A DNA stretch of 35,300 bases from Flavobacteriales bacterium UBA6049 (GTDB lineage: Bacteria; Bacteroidota; Bacteroidia; Flavobacteriales_G; Salibacteraceae), in the NCBI GenBank assembly GCA_002429085.1, contig DIYR01000214.1, forward strand, positions 1 to 35,300. The letters run 5' to 3'. The notes under the pieces were generated by a model. That model was not told the origin of the DNA and searched no databases. It saw only the letters and a program-made list of their open reading frames with translations. The position numbers were made by a program, and so were the translations under genes. Each line of letters opens with the position of its first letter. Position 1 is the stretch's first letter. Shown here piece after piece: positions 1 to 6,804 of the stretch.

Positions 1-50
1 ACATTAGATTGCGTAACCGCATCGGTTATTTTTGTTGAAACAGTTGACAT
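1..50 (-). CDS. RebB-family protein, N-terminal fragment
   Basis: The minus strand reads ATG at 48-50 and then 16 codons, beginning MSTVSTKITDAVTQSN, before running off the window edge. The core ITDAVTQSNV is the signature start of RebB-family (R-body 'killing trait') proteins and matches the two other RebB copies that begin with the same block nearby. It is the last visible gene of the leftward reb operon and is separated from the copy at 196-465 by about 145 bases. Because only the first 16 residues are visible, length and integrity cannot be judged. Confidence 0.75.
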   Translation of the reverse strand, partial: MSTVSTKITDAVTQSN

Positions 51-195
51 AAGACATTGGATTTTGATTAGTCATCAAAAAAAGATGGCTAATGCGTTAC
101 TAATTTGATAGGGTTGTGAGTACAAAATGGACGTCCGTTATATTGTACTTAATCCTGACTGTTATGGATTAGATCTTGAAGCCAGGGTAGTAAGT

Positions 196-465
196 CTAAG
201 TGTTAGCAGAAGCTTCTAACATTCTAGCAATGGCAATGGCATCTGCTATGGTATCTAAGCTGTAAATTTGCATGATACCTTGCGTAGTAGCTGTTTGAGA
301 AAGTATGTTTTGCTGGTTTTGTGCATTCACCGCATTCTCGAACATGAGGCCCGTAGAATGAGCTGCTGTTTGGTAAACATTACTCAGTGCCATTGCAGGC
401 GATTCTGCTACCACTTTTACATTAGATTGAGTAACTGCATCGGTAATTTGAGCTGAAACTGACAT
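196..465 (-). CDS. RebB-family R-body protein
   Basis: An 89-residue protein starting MSVSAQITDAVTQSNVKV, the typical RebB N-terminus. It continues with a mid-region of the AESPAMALSNVYQTAAHS type, then FENAVNAQNQQNIL, and a C-terminal segment containing YSLDTIADAIAIARML. In characterised R-bodies of Caedibacter, small RebA/RebB-type proteins polymerise into coiled protein ribbons that extend on a trigger. This copy has the full family length and no Cys or membrane segment, as expected for a cytoplasmic structural protein. It lies in an all-leftward cluster with three other RebB paralogues. The family call is strong; whether this cell makes visible R-bodies is inference. Confidence 0.88.
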   Translation of the reverse strand: MSVSAQITDAVTQSNVKVVAESPAMALSNVYQTAAHSTGLMFENAVNAQNQQNILSQTATTQGIMQIYSLDTIADAIAIARMLEASANT

Positions 466-552
466 AATTTATGGATTATTGAGTGAGGGTTTCATGATTC
501 TTTTTTGAAACCACATCACAGGTTAATAAATGTGCGGATCCCCGCCTTTGAT

Positions 553-819
553 TTAACTTTCTGATTGAAGCTGCTGCGCTAAACGAAGAGCTTCATGAAT
601 AGACTTTTTGCGGTATAGATTGCTGATTTGTTTTGCTGTTCCACTTTGAAACAAATTGTACTGCTGTTGCTGATTGCCTACAGCATTTTGAAACATCAAC
701 CCGGTTGCATGTGATGACGTTAGGTAAGTAGTTCCCATATTGATTGTGGGTGATTGAGCTACAACACTCACATCTGTTTGGCTCACAGCATCTGTAACTT
801 TAGATGATATTTCTGACAT
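553..819 (-). CDS. RebB-family R-body protein, divergent copy
   Basis: An 88-residue paralogue starting MSEISSKVTDAVSQTDVSVV. It keeps the RebB framework (TDAVSQ, then QSPTINMGTTYLTSSHATG, FQNAVGNQQQQYN), but ITDAVTQSNV has become VTDAVSQTDV and the C-terminal tail (KKSIHEALRLAQQLQSES) is different and more charged. The tail differences suggest that the paralogues fill distinct positions in a polymer rather than being simple dosage copies, as proposed for RebA versus RebB in Caedibacter. Forty bases separate its start from the stop of the 116-residue gene upstream, consistent with one transcript. Confidence 0.85.
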   Translation of the reverse strand: MSEISSKVTDAVSQTDVSVVAQSPTINMGTTYLTSSHATGLMFQNAVGNQQQQYNLFQSGTAKQISNLYRKKSIHEALRLAQQLQSES

Positions 820-859
820 AATTAAAGAGTTTATAGGTTAATAATTTGGTTTACACTAG

Positions 860-1210
860 TTATAGTCTACTAAATCTAGCCTGGAGTTTTTGCATTTTGG
901 CCGCCAAGTGTTGCTCTTGTTTTTGCATTCGGTCTTTAGCTGCTTGTTGTATTTGCTCCATTTGAAGCTGGTGTTGTTCAGGTGAGAAAAGTGACTGTTC
1001 TGCTGTGGTGTTTTGTTGTGCAGGGTGTGCTTCCTTGAGTTTATCTAATAACGGTTGTATGCGTTCCAATACCGCTTTGATGACTTCTTTGGTTGCTCTT
1101 TCTACAGGTTCTTCTACCAATGCTGTTGACGTAGGTAATTCCTCAGCATTTTGTTCTGGTTCTTCTATTTCTGGAGTTAGTTCCTGATGACAGTGCGGGC
1201 AGGTTTTCAT
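860..1210 (-). CDS. Small zinc-knuckle / coiled-coil protein of reb operon
   Basis: A 116-residue protein with an N-terminal CPHC knuckle (residues 4-7, MKTCPHCHQEL), then an acidic linker rich in Glu and Pro (about 12-38), and a long Glu/Gln/Lys-rich helical region from about 40 to the end that should form a coiled coil. Only one CxxC pair is present, so a zinc site would need a partner Cys/His pair from His8 or a second chain. Its start overlaps the stop of the 350-residue gene by four bases (ATGA arrangement), indicating translational coupling. I do not recognise the family. The operon position suggests a role in R-body assembly or regulation, which is inference. Confidence 0.75.
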   Translation of the reverse strand: MKTCPHCHQELTPEIEEPEQNAEELPTSTALVEEPVERATKEVIKAVLERIQPLLDKLKEAHPAQQNTTAEQSLFSPEQHQLQMEQIQQAAKDRMQKQEQHLAAKMQKLQARFSRL

Positions 1211-2259
1211 ATTCCAGGTCCTAATTGAATGAACCCGAATTGTAATGGGTTCTGATTCCCGTCAAAATGTACGACAGAATATATATCACCAGTTCTCACA
1301 ACGTCATTTCCAGCCCTAATTCTCCTCTGTTCTTCTGCAGCAGTGCGGGTTCCTACCATTCCTCTAATTACTCCACTTGTTCCTCCTATGGTGGCTCCTA
1401 CAGCAGCGGCAACAGGAATTAAACCAATTCCTCCTGTTGCAATTCCTCCTATAACAATGCCTGCTCCAATCGTGGCAGTTACTAAGCTGCCTACCACAGA
1501 TACGGTAAGCAATGTTCTTCTATTGCGTGTCCACCATGAGTTAGCTATGAATGATGCTGAAAATAGTTGAGGATGTAAATGAGTTTGGTGTGTGATTTCT
1601 GCTCTTGGTTCAAACTTGAGCAATTGACTAACGAAATGCGTTATTTCTTTGGCAGTTTCAAATTGTAGCTTAGTTTTTAACTTATCAATATCATCTTCAC
1701 TTGTTTGAGGCAGCCTGACCTCTGTATCATGAGTTTTGAAAGTTGCTTCTCCGGTTGCAGAAGGTCGTACAGTTACTTGTAATTTTACCCTAGCGTCTTG
1801 CTTCACGTTGACCCGAATGGGGCTACTTAATGGATCTACTACAATTTGGGAAAACGTAGAAAAAGGCAAAAAATATGTGTTGACATATATCTCACTGTGT
1901 GAATTTCTGGTTTCTTTGAGAAGTACCAAAGCAATGCCTGTTGCTCCATTTTCTGGTTCAATCACGTAGGCTTGATCATAGTTCTCTTTTACATCAGCTG
2001 CTTCTACTAGGTGTACAATAGGTTTTACTGAAGGATCTTTTGTTACCAAGGTAAACACATCACGTGTTTCATCATTCAGTTGGCTAGGGCCATCCATGTA
2101 AAGTAGACGATCTCTACAGTCATTGAATCGCTCATTTTGCAGTTCAACAAATACGTTGTTGTCCATTTCTTCTAGTCGAGGCCCACCCAGAATGATAGCT
2201 GGTTTAAACTCCTCTGCGAAAGGAGGGTCATTTCGTAATTGATTGCGTCTGTGTGACAT
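1207..2259 (-). CDS. Uncharacterised reb-operon protein with Gly-rich hydrophobic segment
   Basis: A 350-residue protein without a signal peptide. Residues 1-230 are soluble and beta-rich in appearance. Residues about 248-302 form a long hydrophobic stretch packed with Gly, Ala and Ile (for example VVGSLVTATIGAGIVIGG and PVAAAVGATIGGTSGVIRG), resembling the glycine-zipper hairpins of pore-forming or membrane-inserting proteins. The C-terminus (about 310-350) is again soluble. It is coupled by overlap to the 116-residue gene and sits between RebB copies. I recognise no named family. A membrane-active effector or anchor delivered with the R-body is conceivable but only inferred from composition and context. 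Confidence 0.78.
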   Translation of the reverse strand: MSHRRNQLRNDPPFAEEFKPAIILGGPRLEEMDNNVFVELQNERFNDCRDRLLYMDGPSQLNDETRDVFTLVTKDPSVKPIVHLVEAADVKENYDQAYVIEPENGATGIALVLLKETRNSHSEIYVNTYFLPFSTFSQIVVDPLSSPIRVNVKQDARVKLQVTVRPSATGEATFKTHDTEVRLPQTSEDDIDKLKTKLQFETAKEITHFVSQLLKFEPRAEITHQTHLHPQLFSASFIANSWWTRNRRTLLTVSVVGSLVTATIGAGIVIGGIATGGIGLIPVAAAVGATIGGTSGVIRGMVGTRTAAEEQRRIRAGNDVVRTGDIYSVVHFDGNQNPLQFGFIQLGPGI

Positions 2260-2291
2260 AATTGTTGGTTTTAAGATGTATTAATTATTAC

Positions 2292-2780
2292 TTATTGATT
2301 TGGGTTAGTTTGTTCAGAGGCATCTTCTTCAATATCTTCTACTATTTCTGCTGTTTGATACAGCTTTTCTAGATCTTCAAAACCAGCATTAGAATCGTTA
2401 AAATCGTGCGTAATTTTTCCTGCTATAGTTCCGACATTGGCGGTAAACTTGGTGAGTTCGGTCTGAGTTCTGAAAATCTGAGTTAGTGCTTCTGTTCCAG
2501 CTGCTCGAACTGTTGGATCCTGCGATAGGGTTTTGCTAATGGCTTTAGCTGTTGCGAGCATATAAATCTGCTGACTGCCTTGCATAAAGCCTCTCACATC
2601 TTGTAACATCATAGCTGCCGCCTGATCTGCAATGAGTTTAGCACTACCAGTAAATGGCTCTGCTTTAGCGTTGAGTACTTGATCATTGATAAATATAACC
2701 GAGGGGTCTATACGTTCGTTTGCCTGTAGAACTGCTTGATTTGTCATCTCCTGATTTTGTTGTGAAGTATTGCTTTCCAT
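2292..2780 (-). CDS. RebB-operon helical protein, unknown function
   Basis: A 162-residue, probably all-helical protein with a Gln/Asn-rich start, a middle segment that includes QIYMLATAKAISKTLSQDP (about 70-88), and an acidic tail (EDIEEDASEQ). The block QGSQQIYMLATAKAISK resembles the C-terminal segment of the RebB paralogues (for example QIYSLDTIADAIAIA), so it may be a longer, diverged relative carrying an extra domain. It lies 10 bases downstream of the first RebB gene and 32 bases upstream of the 350-residue gene, clearly within the operon. The function is unknown; a structural or capping role is inferred only from context and this weak similarity. Confidence 0.75.
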   Translation of the reverse strand: MESNTSQQNQEMTNQAVLQANERIDPSVIFINDQVLNAKAEPFTGSAKLIADQAAAMMLQDVRGFMQGSQQIYMLATAKAISKTLSQDPTVRAAGTEALTQIFRTQTELTKFTANVGTIAGKITHDFNDSNAGFEDLEKLYQTAEIVEDIEEDASEQTNPNQ

Positions 2781-2790
2781 GGTTTAAAAT

Positions 2791-3012
2791 TTATCCAGTG
2801 ATCATACTGATGGCCTTGGCTACAATGGAAGGGTTGAGTTGGTTTAGGTTGTTTTGATTAGAAACGGCATTTTGCATGGCAATTCCATTAGCTTGGGCGG
2901 CTATCTGATACAAACTTCCCATTGCTTGAGCAGGAGATTCTCCCAATACTTTTACATTACTTTGTGTTACCGCGTCCGTAATTTGTTCGTTTACTTTAGT
3001 TGAATCTGCCAT
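2791..3012 (-). CDS. RebB-family R-body protein, operon-leading copy
   Basis: The ATG at 3010-3012 gives a 73-residue protein starting MADSTKVNEQITDAVTQSNV, which places the conserved block at the usual distance from the N-terminus. An upstream in-frame ATG at 3118-3120 would add 36 hydrophobic, non-conserved residues and is less likely. The protein keeps LGESPAQAMGSLYQ and AMQNAVSNQNNLNQL but ends early, at about 73 residues against 88-89 in its paralogues, so the C-terminal helix is shortened. It is the first gene of the visible reb transcript; the promoter should lie in 3013-3200, where I see only a poor match to the Bacteroidota consensus. Confidence 0.85.
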   Translation of the reverse strand: MADSTKVNEQITDAVTQSNVKVLGESPAQAMGSLYQIAAQANGIAMQNAVSNQNNLNQLNPSIVAKAISMITG

Positions 3013-3296
3013 TGTTTTTTCCGTTACTATTTGTGAACATATCAGGCTTTTAAAAACTGATGGAACAAAGTTGAGGCATGAAAAAACGTTAACCTTCAGG
3101 GGAATCCCTATTTGAATCAAATGGGGAATTGGATGAGTTTGATAAAATGAGAGAGTATTTTGTATAGGAAAAGCTTCTTATAACAGCACTATGAGTTTGT
3201 ATAGAGTTGCTGAATTACTCAGGTTTTGATAAGGAATAAACACTGGAATCACAATGAAAACCAAGCTATAAGTAAGAGTTTTTGGTTTTGAAATTT

Positions 3297-3379
3297 GGAA
3301 GTAATGAGTAATTGGCTGACTTGACAGATTGTAAATCTGGTTTTTTCGGAGTATACGGGTTCAAGTGCTTCTGTAAAGG
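3297..3379 (+). pseudogene. Degenerate tRNA-Tyr copy
   Basis: These 83 bases align without gaps to the intact tRNA-Tyr at 6268-6350. They share the GGAAGTA 5' acceptor strand, the D-loop AATTGG, the anticodon loop TTGTAAA with anticodon GTA, the 3' stem TCTGG, the variable-arm core TTCGGAG, and TTCAAGT of the T-loop. The T-stem no longer pairs (ACGGG against GCTTC) and the 3' acceptor strand is lost, so it is a decayed relic. It lies outside the HD-Pnk gene, so tRNA-Tyr copies in the same orientation bracket the HD-Pnk/ligase pair. The rest of 3013-3560 shows no gene apart from a terminator. Confidence 0.72.
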
Positions 3380-3420
3380 GGGATTGAACTTGTGAGTCTT
3401 ATTCTTAAAGATCTTTAGAT

Positions 3421-3457
3421 TAAAAAGACAAATTCTAATAAATCTCTAAGAATTTGT
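3421..3457 (-). terminator. Rho-independent terminator after HD-Pnk
   Basis: ACAAATTCT at 3428-3436 and AGAATTTGT at 3449-3457 form a 9-bp stem with a 12-base loop. Read on the minus strand the hairpin is followed by TCTTTTTAA. It lies about 100 bases past the HD-Pnk stop codon and would end the leftward ligase/HD-Pnk transcript before the reb operon. Confidence 0.6.
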
Positions 3458-3560
3458 GTTTTCAATTAGTTTGACTTTAACATAGGATCCACTTACAAAT
3501 AGTAAGGTTATAAAAAGCATGAAATATTCAACTGCCTGAGGTGAGATATACGAAACCAAA

Positions 3561-4694
3561 TTATTCATGAACATTAAAAATTAGCTCGTGGCATTCTTTT
3601 GGAGTAGGTATTTCAAGCTTTTGAATCAATGATTCTAAAACCTTTTCAGGCACTTTGTAATCTCTATTGTGATTTTGAGAAACCAAGGTTTTATAAGGCA
3701 CTTCTATGTAATAAATCTTTACACGTGCTTCGTATTCTAAAAACAATGAAATCCATTTACTACGCATATCGCTAGTGATGTTAGTTGCATTAAAAACAAA
3801 CGACTGTTTCTTTCTCAAGAACTCTTTTGCTTTCTCCTTTCCAAGTTGAATGGCTTTTCCGTTTTTCTTCTTATCCTTTGGGTCTATTTTGTGTTCTCTT
3901 CTAATATCATCTAACGATAGGGTAGGCATATCTAAGTATTTTTGGATGTAAGTGTCTTTTCCACTTCCTGGTAGCGCACACATCACGGCTACCTCAAAAA
4001 GCAAATCGTTGAAAGGGACATAATCAGGTGCTATTTCTGATCTGTTGAAATATAGAAATCTACCATAATCTGAACCGAATGAATAGTTTGTACCATAGCA
4101 GTTATTCTCTATGCAAAGTTCTTTAAAGAGTTCAATACGTAGGAGTATCTCATCTGTATCAGCACAGATTCTTCCTAATACGTCTGCTTTTGCTAGAAGA
4201 GTCAATAATCTGGTGTTAACCACCTGACTTGCATACAATACTTCTTTAGTGGGGTTAGATTTCTGGATAGCCCATATAGGTAAGCCATGTAGCCTGACTA
4301 ATTTGCAAATCTGTTCTCGTATTTCAAATGGAGTAGGAATGTCTTTATACAAAATCATTCTAGCTGTAAACTCCCCTTTTTTGGCATGCCTTGGAGATAC
4401 TATTCTTATTCTTCCATTGATTTCTTCGGTTGTTGTGGTAGATCGCTTTTCAACATCATGCAGTAAGGCACTGGTCACTAAAATGTGCTTTTCTTGCTCT
4501 GTTAAATCTTCAAATTCTGGTAAGGCAATTAGTGCATCAACAACCATTTTAGTATGAACATATACATCGCCTTCAGAATGCCATTCGGCATCTTGCTGAA
4601 CACCTTTCATTTCTCTAAACCATTCATAGGAATGTTCTATTGCATCCCAATCAATAGGGTGTTGTGTATCGTATTGTGGAAATTTCCAAATCAT
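3561..4694 (-). CDS. HD-Pnk RNA/DNA end-healing enzyme (phosphoesterase + 5' kinase)
   Basis: A 377-residue two-domain protein. The N-terminal HD phosphohydrolase domain shows the metal ligands His47, the pair His79-Asp80 (LLHDVEK), His103, His136 and Asp171 (AKADVLGR). The C-terminal P-loop kinase carries Walker A ALPGSGKDT (240-248), the acceptor-site acidic pair LDD (261-263), NATNIT (302-307) and a lid segment NRDYKVPE. This architecture matches the characterised Runella slithyformis HD-Pnk, which removes 2',3'-cyclic, 2' or 3' phosphate ends and phosphorylates 5'-OH ends; homologues are often operonic with a ligase. The start overlaps the ligase stop by four bases, so the pair is translationally coupled. 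It prepares broken RNA ends for sealing. Confidence 0.93.
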   Translation of the reverse strand: MIWKFPQYDTQHPIDWDAIEHSYEWFREMKGVQQDAEWHSEGDVYVHTKMVVDALIALPEFEDLTEQEKHILVTSALLHDVEKRSTTTTEEINGRIRIVSPRHAKKGEFTARMILYKDIPTPFEIREQICKLVRLHGLPIWAIQKSNPTKEVLYASQVVNTRLLTLLAKADVLGRICADTDEILLRIELFKELCIENNCYGTNYSFGSDYGRFLYFNRSEIAPDYVPFNDLLFEVAVMCALPGSGKDTYIQKYLDMPTLSLDDIRREHKIDPKDKKKNGKAIQLGKEKAKEFLRKKQSFVFNATNITSDMRSKWISLFLEYEARVKIYYIEVPYKTLVSQNHNRDYKVPEKVLESLIQKLEIPTPKECHELIFNVHE

Positions 4695-5491
4695 TGCTTG
4701 TGTTGGAATTCATACCCATACCATTTGTAGGTATGGTAATTAGTTAGTTTGGCGGGTTTCCAAGTTTTTGTCCAGTGCACATCAGTTTGAACATGAGAAG
4801 CTCTTACTAGTTTAAATAGATTGTCGAACTCGTTACTTTGTACCAGAAGATCACCATTATTAGTTAAAAATGAGGCTGCATTTCTTATGACAAACCCTTC
4901 ACAACAAGCTTTTCCATTTGTGGGATCGTAACCTCCAAGTTTTCCTGATGTTTCTACATAACGTTTCCAAGACATTCCAAGATTGGTTGTTAGCCAATTA
5001 TCTAAAATCACATTTTCATCTTTAGAGCTACTGGTGAAATCTTGCAGTGAAGTTGAAATTGTAAACTCAGGAACGGTAGGGAAATCTAACAGATTGGCAT
5101 AAAACTTCACTTCTTCCCAACTCAACCATCTATCTTTTTCGCGAACAGCAAACACATAGAAAAAAGACTCTAATTGATTATAGGCAATAGAATGAATTCC
5201 GTACATGTTCTCACCAAATATTTCCAGTTCATGAAGGTCATTTTTAATTAACTCCCAACGTTCACGCATAGGTTTGTCCCAAGGGTGTTCAGTAGGAGCA
5301 GTGTGAGAACGTGCAAAAACGCCTCTTTTATTGAAGCAATTGTTCTGTCCGTCTAACTTCTCAGTTAAAATTAGCTCTTCTTTTTTAGCAAAAGAACGTA
5401 CGTAACCTAATGGCATAAATCTGTCATCAGAAGTGGTTCCTAGACTTATATGCGCATGCAGACTTCTACAGTATTTCCTTGATTCATTCAT
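4691..5491 (-). CDS. ATP-dependent RNA ligase (partner of HD-Pnk)
   Basis: A 266-residue nucleotidyltransferase-fold ligase. Motif I is TEKLDGQN (43-50) with nucleophile Lys45, followed by Arg61-Ser62 (motif Ia). Motif III is IFGENMYGIHS (91-101), motif IV CEGFVIR (197-203) with Glu198, and motif V LFKLVR (225-230) with Lys227. A short basic C-terminal tail follows. The size is that of an RNA ligase core without an OB-fold DNA-ligase tail, so RNA (probably tRNA) is the expected substrate. It seals 3'-OH/5'-PO4 ends made by the coupled HD-Pnk. It is the first gene of its transcript; an inverted repeat at 5551-5567 lies upstream. The exact subfamily is uncertain. Confidence 0.9.
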   Translation of the reverse strand: MNESRKYCRSLHAHISLGTTSDDRFMPLGYVRSFAKKEELILTEKLDGQNNCFNKRGVFARSHTAPTEHPWDKPMRERWELIKNDLHELEIFGENMYGIHSIAYNQLESFFYVFAVREKDRWLSWEEVKFYANLLDFPTVPEFTISTSLQDFTSSSKDENVILDNWLTTNLGMSWKRYVETSGKLGGYDPTNGKACCEGFVIRNAASFLTNNGDLLVQSNEFDNLFKLVRASHVQTDVHWTKTWKPAKLTNYHTYKWYGYEFQHKQ

Positions 5492-5550
5492 GATTAGTTA
5501 GTAATGTGCAGTAAGGAGTGGCAAATAAGGTTAAACAAAGTAAGGGTATG

Positions 5551-5567
5551 TGTAAATAATATTTACA
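5551..5567. promoter_or_regulatory. Candidate operator palindrome upstream of RNA-ligase operon
   Basis: TGTAAAT-AAT-ATTTACA is a perfect 7-bp inverted repeat with a 3-base spacer, 60 bases ahead of the ligase start. On the minus strand a TTACTTTG sequence (close to the Bacteroidota -7 box) lies between it and the gene. The position suits a dimeric regulator site; no cognate regulator is encoded next to it. Confidence 0.35.
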
Positions 5568-5802
5568 ACGCTAAATCTAAAAGTAATGTTAACAAGAGTG
5601 GCAGTACTTTTTTCATCGTGTTAGTTGATCAATTTAATGAAACACAGTACGTTTGTGCCAAGAATCATGAAAGCAAGATTTAATCATATCGATCAGTGTA
5701 TAGTACAGCAACCAATTGGTCTGCCTCTATATGGTCATATAAATAGACACCGGTGCGAATGATATTGTCTCGAAAGAATAAACAAAAACGATAAATAATG
5801 AA

Positions 5803-5833
5803 GCGTCCGGAATAATTCGGACGCTTTTTTTTT
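5803..5833 (+). terminator. Strong rho-independent terminator without an obvious upstream gene
   Basis: GCGTCCG (5803-5809) pairs with CGGACGC (5818-5824), followed by nine T. It ends a rightward transcript that must start within about 5570-5790. The only rightward reading frame I see is about 31 codons (ATG at 5668, MKARFNHIDQC...), which is not persuasive, so a small RNA is equally possible. The remainder of 5492-6040 shows no recognisable gene. Confidence 0.7.
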
Positions 5834-6081
5834 GATTTTTTTTCATCCATATGCCCTAACTGAAAAGTGACATAAAGAACCAAGAATGAACATTAAACAA
5901 TTGGGAGACAGACAATTGAATTTTTGATGAATTCCTGCTGTAAGGCGGGCAGGGATTGTATTACATATATTTAATCGTAAGTATCTGTTTTTCAGTTAAT
6001 TAACCTCTGTTTTTATTTTGTGGAATTAAAATTATGTATAACCTTTGTGCCGTCAAACAAAGACAAAACACGATTTAGAAA

Positions 6082-6201
6082 ATGAACAATATATACATAC
6101 ATGCTAAACAAGAGTTGTATCAATTTCTACAAGAATTGATAGGTATGCTGAATCTTTTTCAGCCGCGACAAATACGATTGGAGGATGCTATTGTAGTATA
6201 G
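6082..6201 (+). CDS. Small protein (39 aa), mini-transcription unit before tRNA cluster
   Basis: The ATG at 6082 opens 39 codons ending in TAG: starts MNNIYIHAKQELYQFLQEL, then a hydrophobic/charged helix and RLEDAIVV. Upstream, TATAACCTTTG at about 6037-6047 resembles a Bacteroidota -7 element with one extra base, and a strong terminator follows at 6226-6255, so the unit looks like a complete small gene. I recognise no family. It could be a leader peptide, a small antitoxin-like helix, or a non-coding RNA with a chance frame. Confidence 0.45.
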   Translation: MNNIYIHAKQELYQFLQELIGMLNLFQPRQIRLEDAIVV

Positions 6202-6225
6202 TATAAGTACATACTAGCATAGAAG

Positions 6226-6255
6226 AGCATCTCCATAATGAGGTGCTTTTTTTTT
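6226..6255 (+). terminator. Rho-independent terminator of mini-gene
   Basis: AGCATCTC (6226-6233) pairs with GAGGTGCT (6240-6247, one G-T pair), and nine T follow directly. It separates the 39-codon unit from tRNA-Tyr, whose first base is 13 bases downstream. The tRNA cluster therefore needs its own promoter or read-through. Confidence 0.75.
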
Positions 6256-6267
6256 GCATAAACTTTT

Positions 6268-6350
6268 GGAAGTATTGAGCAATTGGTTGGCTCGCCAGAC
6301 TGTAAATCTGGTCTCTTCGGAGCATGTAGGTTCAAGTCCTGCTACTTCCA
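6268..6350 (+). tRNA. tRNA-Tyr (GTA)
   Basis: An 83-base class II cloverleaf. The acceptor GGAAGTA/TACTTCC is fully paired; the D-stem is GAGC/GCTC with loop AATTGGTTG; the anticodon arm is CCAGA-CTGTAAA-TCTGG (anticodon GTA); the long variable arm is CTC-TTCG-GAG; the T-arm is GTAGG-TTCAAGT-CCTGC. Discriminator A is followed by CTA, so CCA is not encoded. It is the best-formed member of the cluster and looks functional. A decayed copy lies at 3297-3379 on the same strand. Confidence 0.88.
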
Positions 6351-6353
6351 CTA

Positions 6354-6419
6354 AGACACTGATCATAAACATGATTTAATCGACTGTCTCTTAATTAGGT
6401 TATGGGCGTTCGGTGTCTT
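6354..6419 (+). other. Possible very degenerate tRNA-like element
   Basis: AAGACACT (6354-6361) pairs with GGTGTCTT (6412-6419), an 8-bp terminal stem (one G-T pair) enclosing 50 bases between tRNA-Tyr and tRNA-Pro. The size is near that of a small tRNA, and a hairpin ATCAT-AAAC-ATGAT lies inside, but no TTC-type T-loop or clear anticodon arm is visible. It may be a decayed tRNA or a processing hairpin. Confidence 0.3.
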
Positions 6420-6422
6420 CAT

Positions 6423-6494
6423 CTGAGAAGATAACGATGGTTGTTTACCCGTTTTGGATACGGGAGGTTGCAGGTTCGAGTCCTGCTTCTCAGA
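6423..6494 (+). tRNA. tRNA-Pro (TGG), reduced D-arm
   Basis: Acceptor CTGAGAA/TTCTCAG, anticodon arm CCCGT-TTTGGAT-ACGGG (anticodon TGG), 5-base variable loop AGGTT, and T-arm GCAGG-TTCGAGT-CCTGC. Only 18 bases (GATAACGATGGTTGTTTA) join the acceptor to the anticodon arm; the D-stem is at most 3 bp (AAC/GTT), and position 8 is G instead of the near-universal T. CCA is not encoded (ACA follows). The acceptor, anticodon and T arms are perfect, so this is a maintained but non-canonical tRNA. Confidence 0.75.
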
Positions 6495-6499
6495 CAAAT

Positions 6500-6570
6500 T
6501 GCCCTGTGGTGTAATGGCAACATGTAAGACTTTGAATCTTCCGCTACAGGTTCGAATCCTGTTGGGGCAA
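6500..6570 (+). tRNA. tRNA-Gln (TTG)
   Basis: Acceptor TGCCCTG/TGGGGCA (with G-T pairs), D-region with TAATGGCAA, anticodon loop CTTTGAA (anticodon TTG) on a weak 4-bp stem AAGA/TCTT, and T-arm ACAGG-TTCGAAT-CCTGT. Discriminator A; CCA not encoded. It resembles bacterial tRNA-Gln (TGGGGTATGG... type) but the anticodon stem is shortened. It begins five bases after the tRNA-Pro discriminator base. Confidence 0.75.
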
Positions 6571-6577
6571 CATAATT

Positions 6578-6651
6578 GCGGAGATGGCGGAACTGGAATA
6601 CGCATCTGATTTAGGATCAGAATTTTGAGAGTTCGAATCTCTCTCTTCGTA
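6578..6651 (+). tRNA. tRNA-Leu (TAG) with short variable loop
   Basis: Acceptor GCGGAGA/TCTTCGT, a Leu-type D-arm (GCG-GAACTGGAATA-CGC), anticodon arm TCTGA-TTTAGGA-TCAGA (anticodon TAG), and T-arm GAGAG-TTCGAAT-CTCTC. The variable loop is just five bases (ATTTT, 6622-6626). Bacterial tRNA-Leu is normally class II with a long variable arm, so this is a Leu tRNA reduced to class I form. Discriminator A is followed by CTA. Confidence 0.78.
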
Positions 6652-6657
6652 CTACCT

Positions 6658-6729
6658 GGTGTTTTTAGTTTATGTGGTAAAACACCTCGCTGTGAATGAG
6701 GAGAACAGGGTTGGAATCCCGAAAACACC
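6658..6729 (+). tRNA. tRNA-His (GTG), abnormal T-arm
   Basis: Acceptor GTGTTTT/AAAACAC extended by G-1 (6658) opposite C73 (6729), the tRNA-His identity pair. The anticodon arm is CCTCG-CTGTGAA-TGAGG (anticodon GTG). The T-loop reads TTGGAAT instead of TTCGAAT, so the near-invariant C56 is G, and the T-stem is only GGG/CCC plus a bulge. Conservation of the G-1:C73 pair suggests selection on charging, while the elbow contact (G19-C56) should be broken. Confidence 0.72.
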
Positions 6730-6804
6730 CAAAAGAAGTAGATAGGGCTTTATGCCCTTTAGGTTACCACAAGTAAATAGTAATGAATGCATAGCAGTAA
6801 AGTC

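Noticed and set aside
5680..5883. 67-codon minus-strand frame
   Set aside because: It crosses a strong plus-strand terminator (5803-5833), has a composition unlike neighbours and no recognisable motif.
6363..6728. Open frame of 121 codons on the minus strand containing CPNRIRTC and DSNLQPP-type words
   Set aside because: It is the antisense of the tRNA cluster; these words are typical chance translations of tRNA T-arms.
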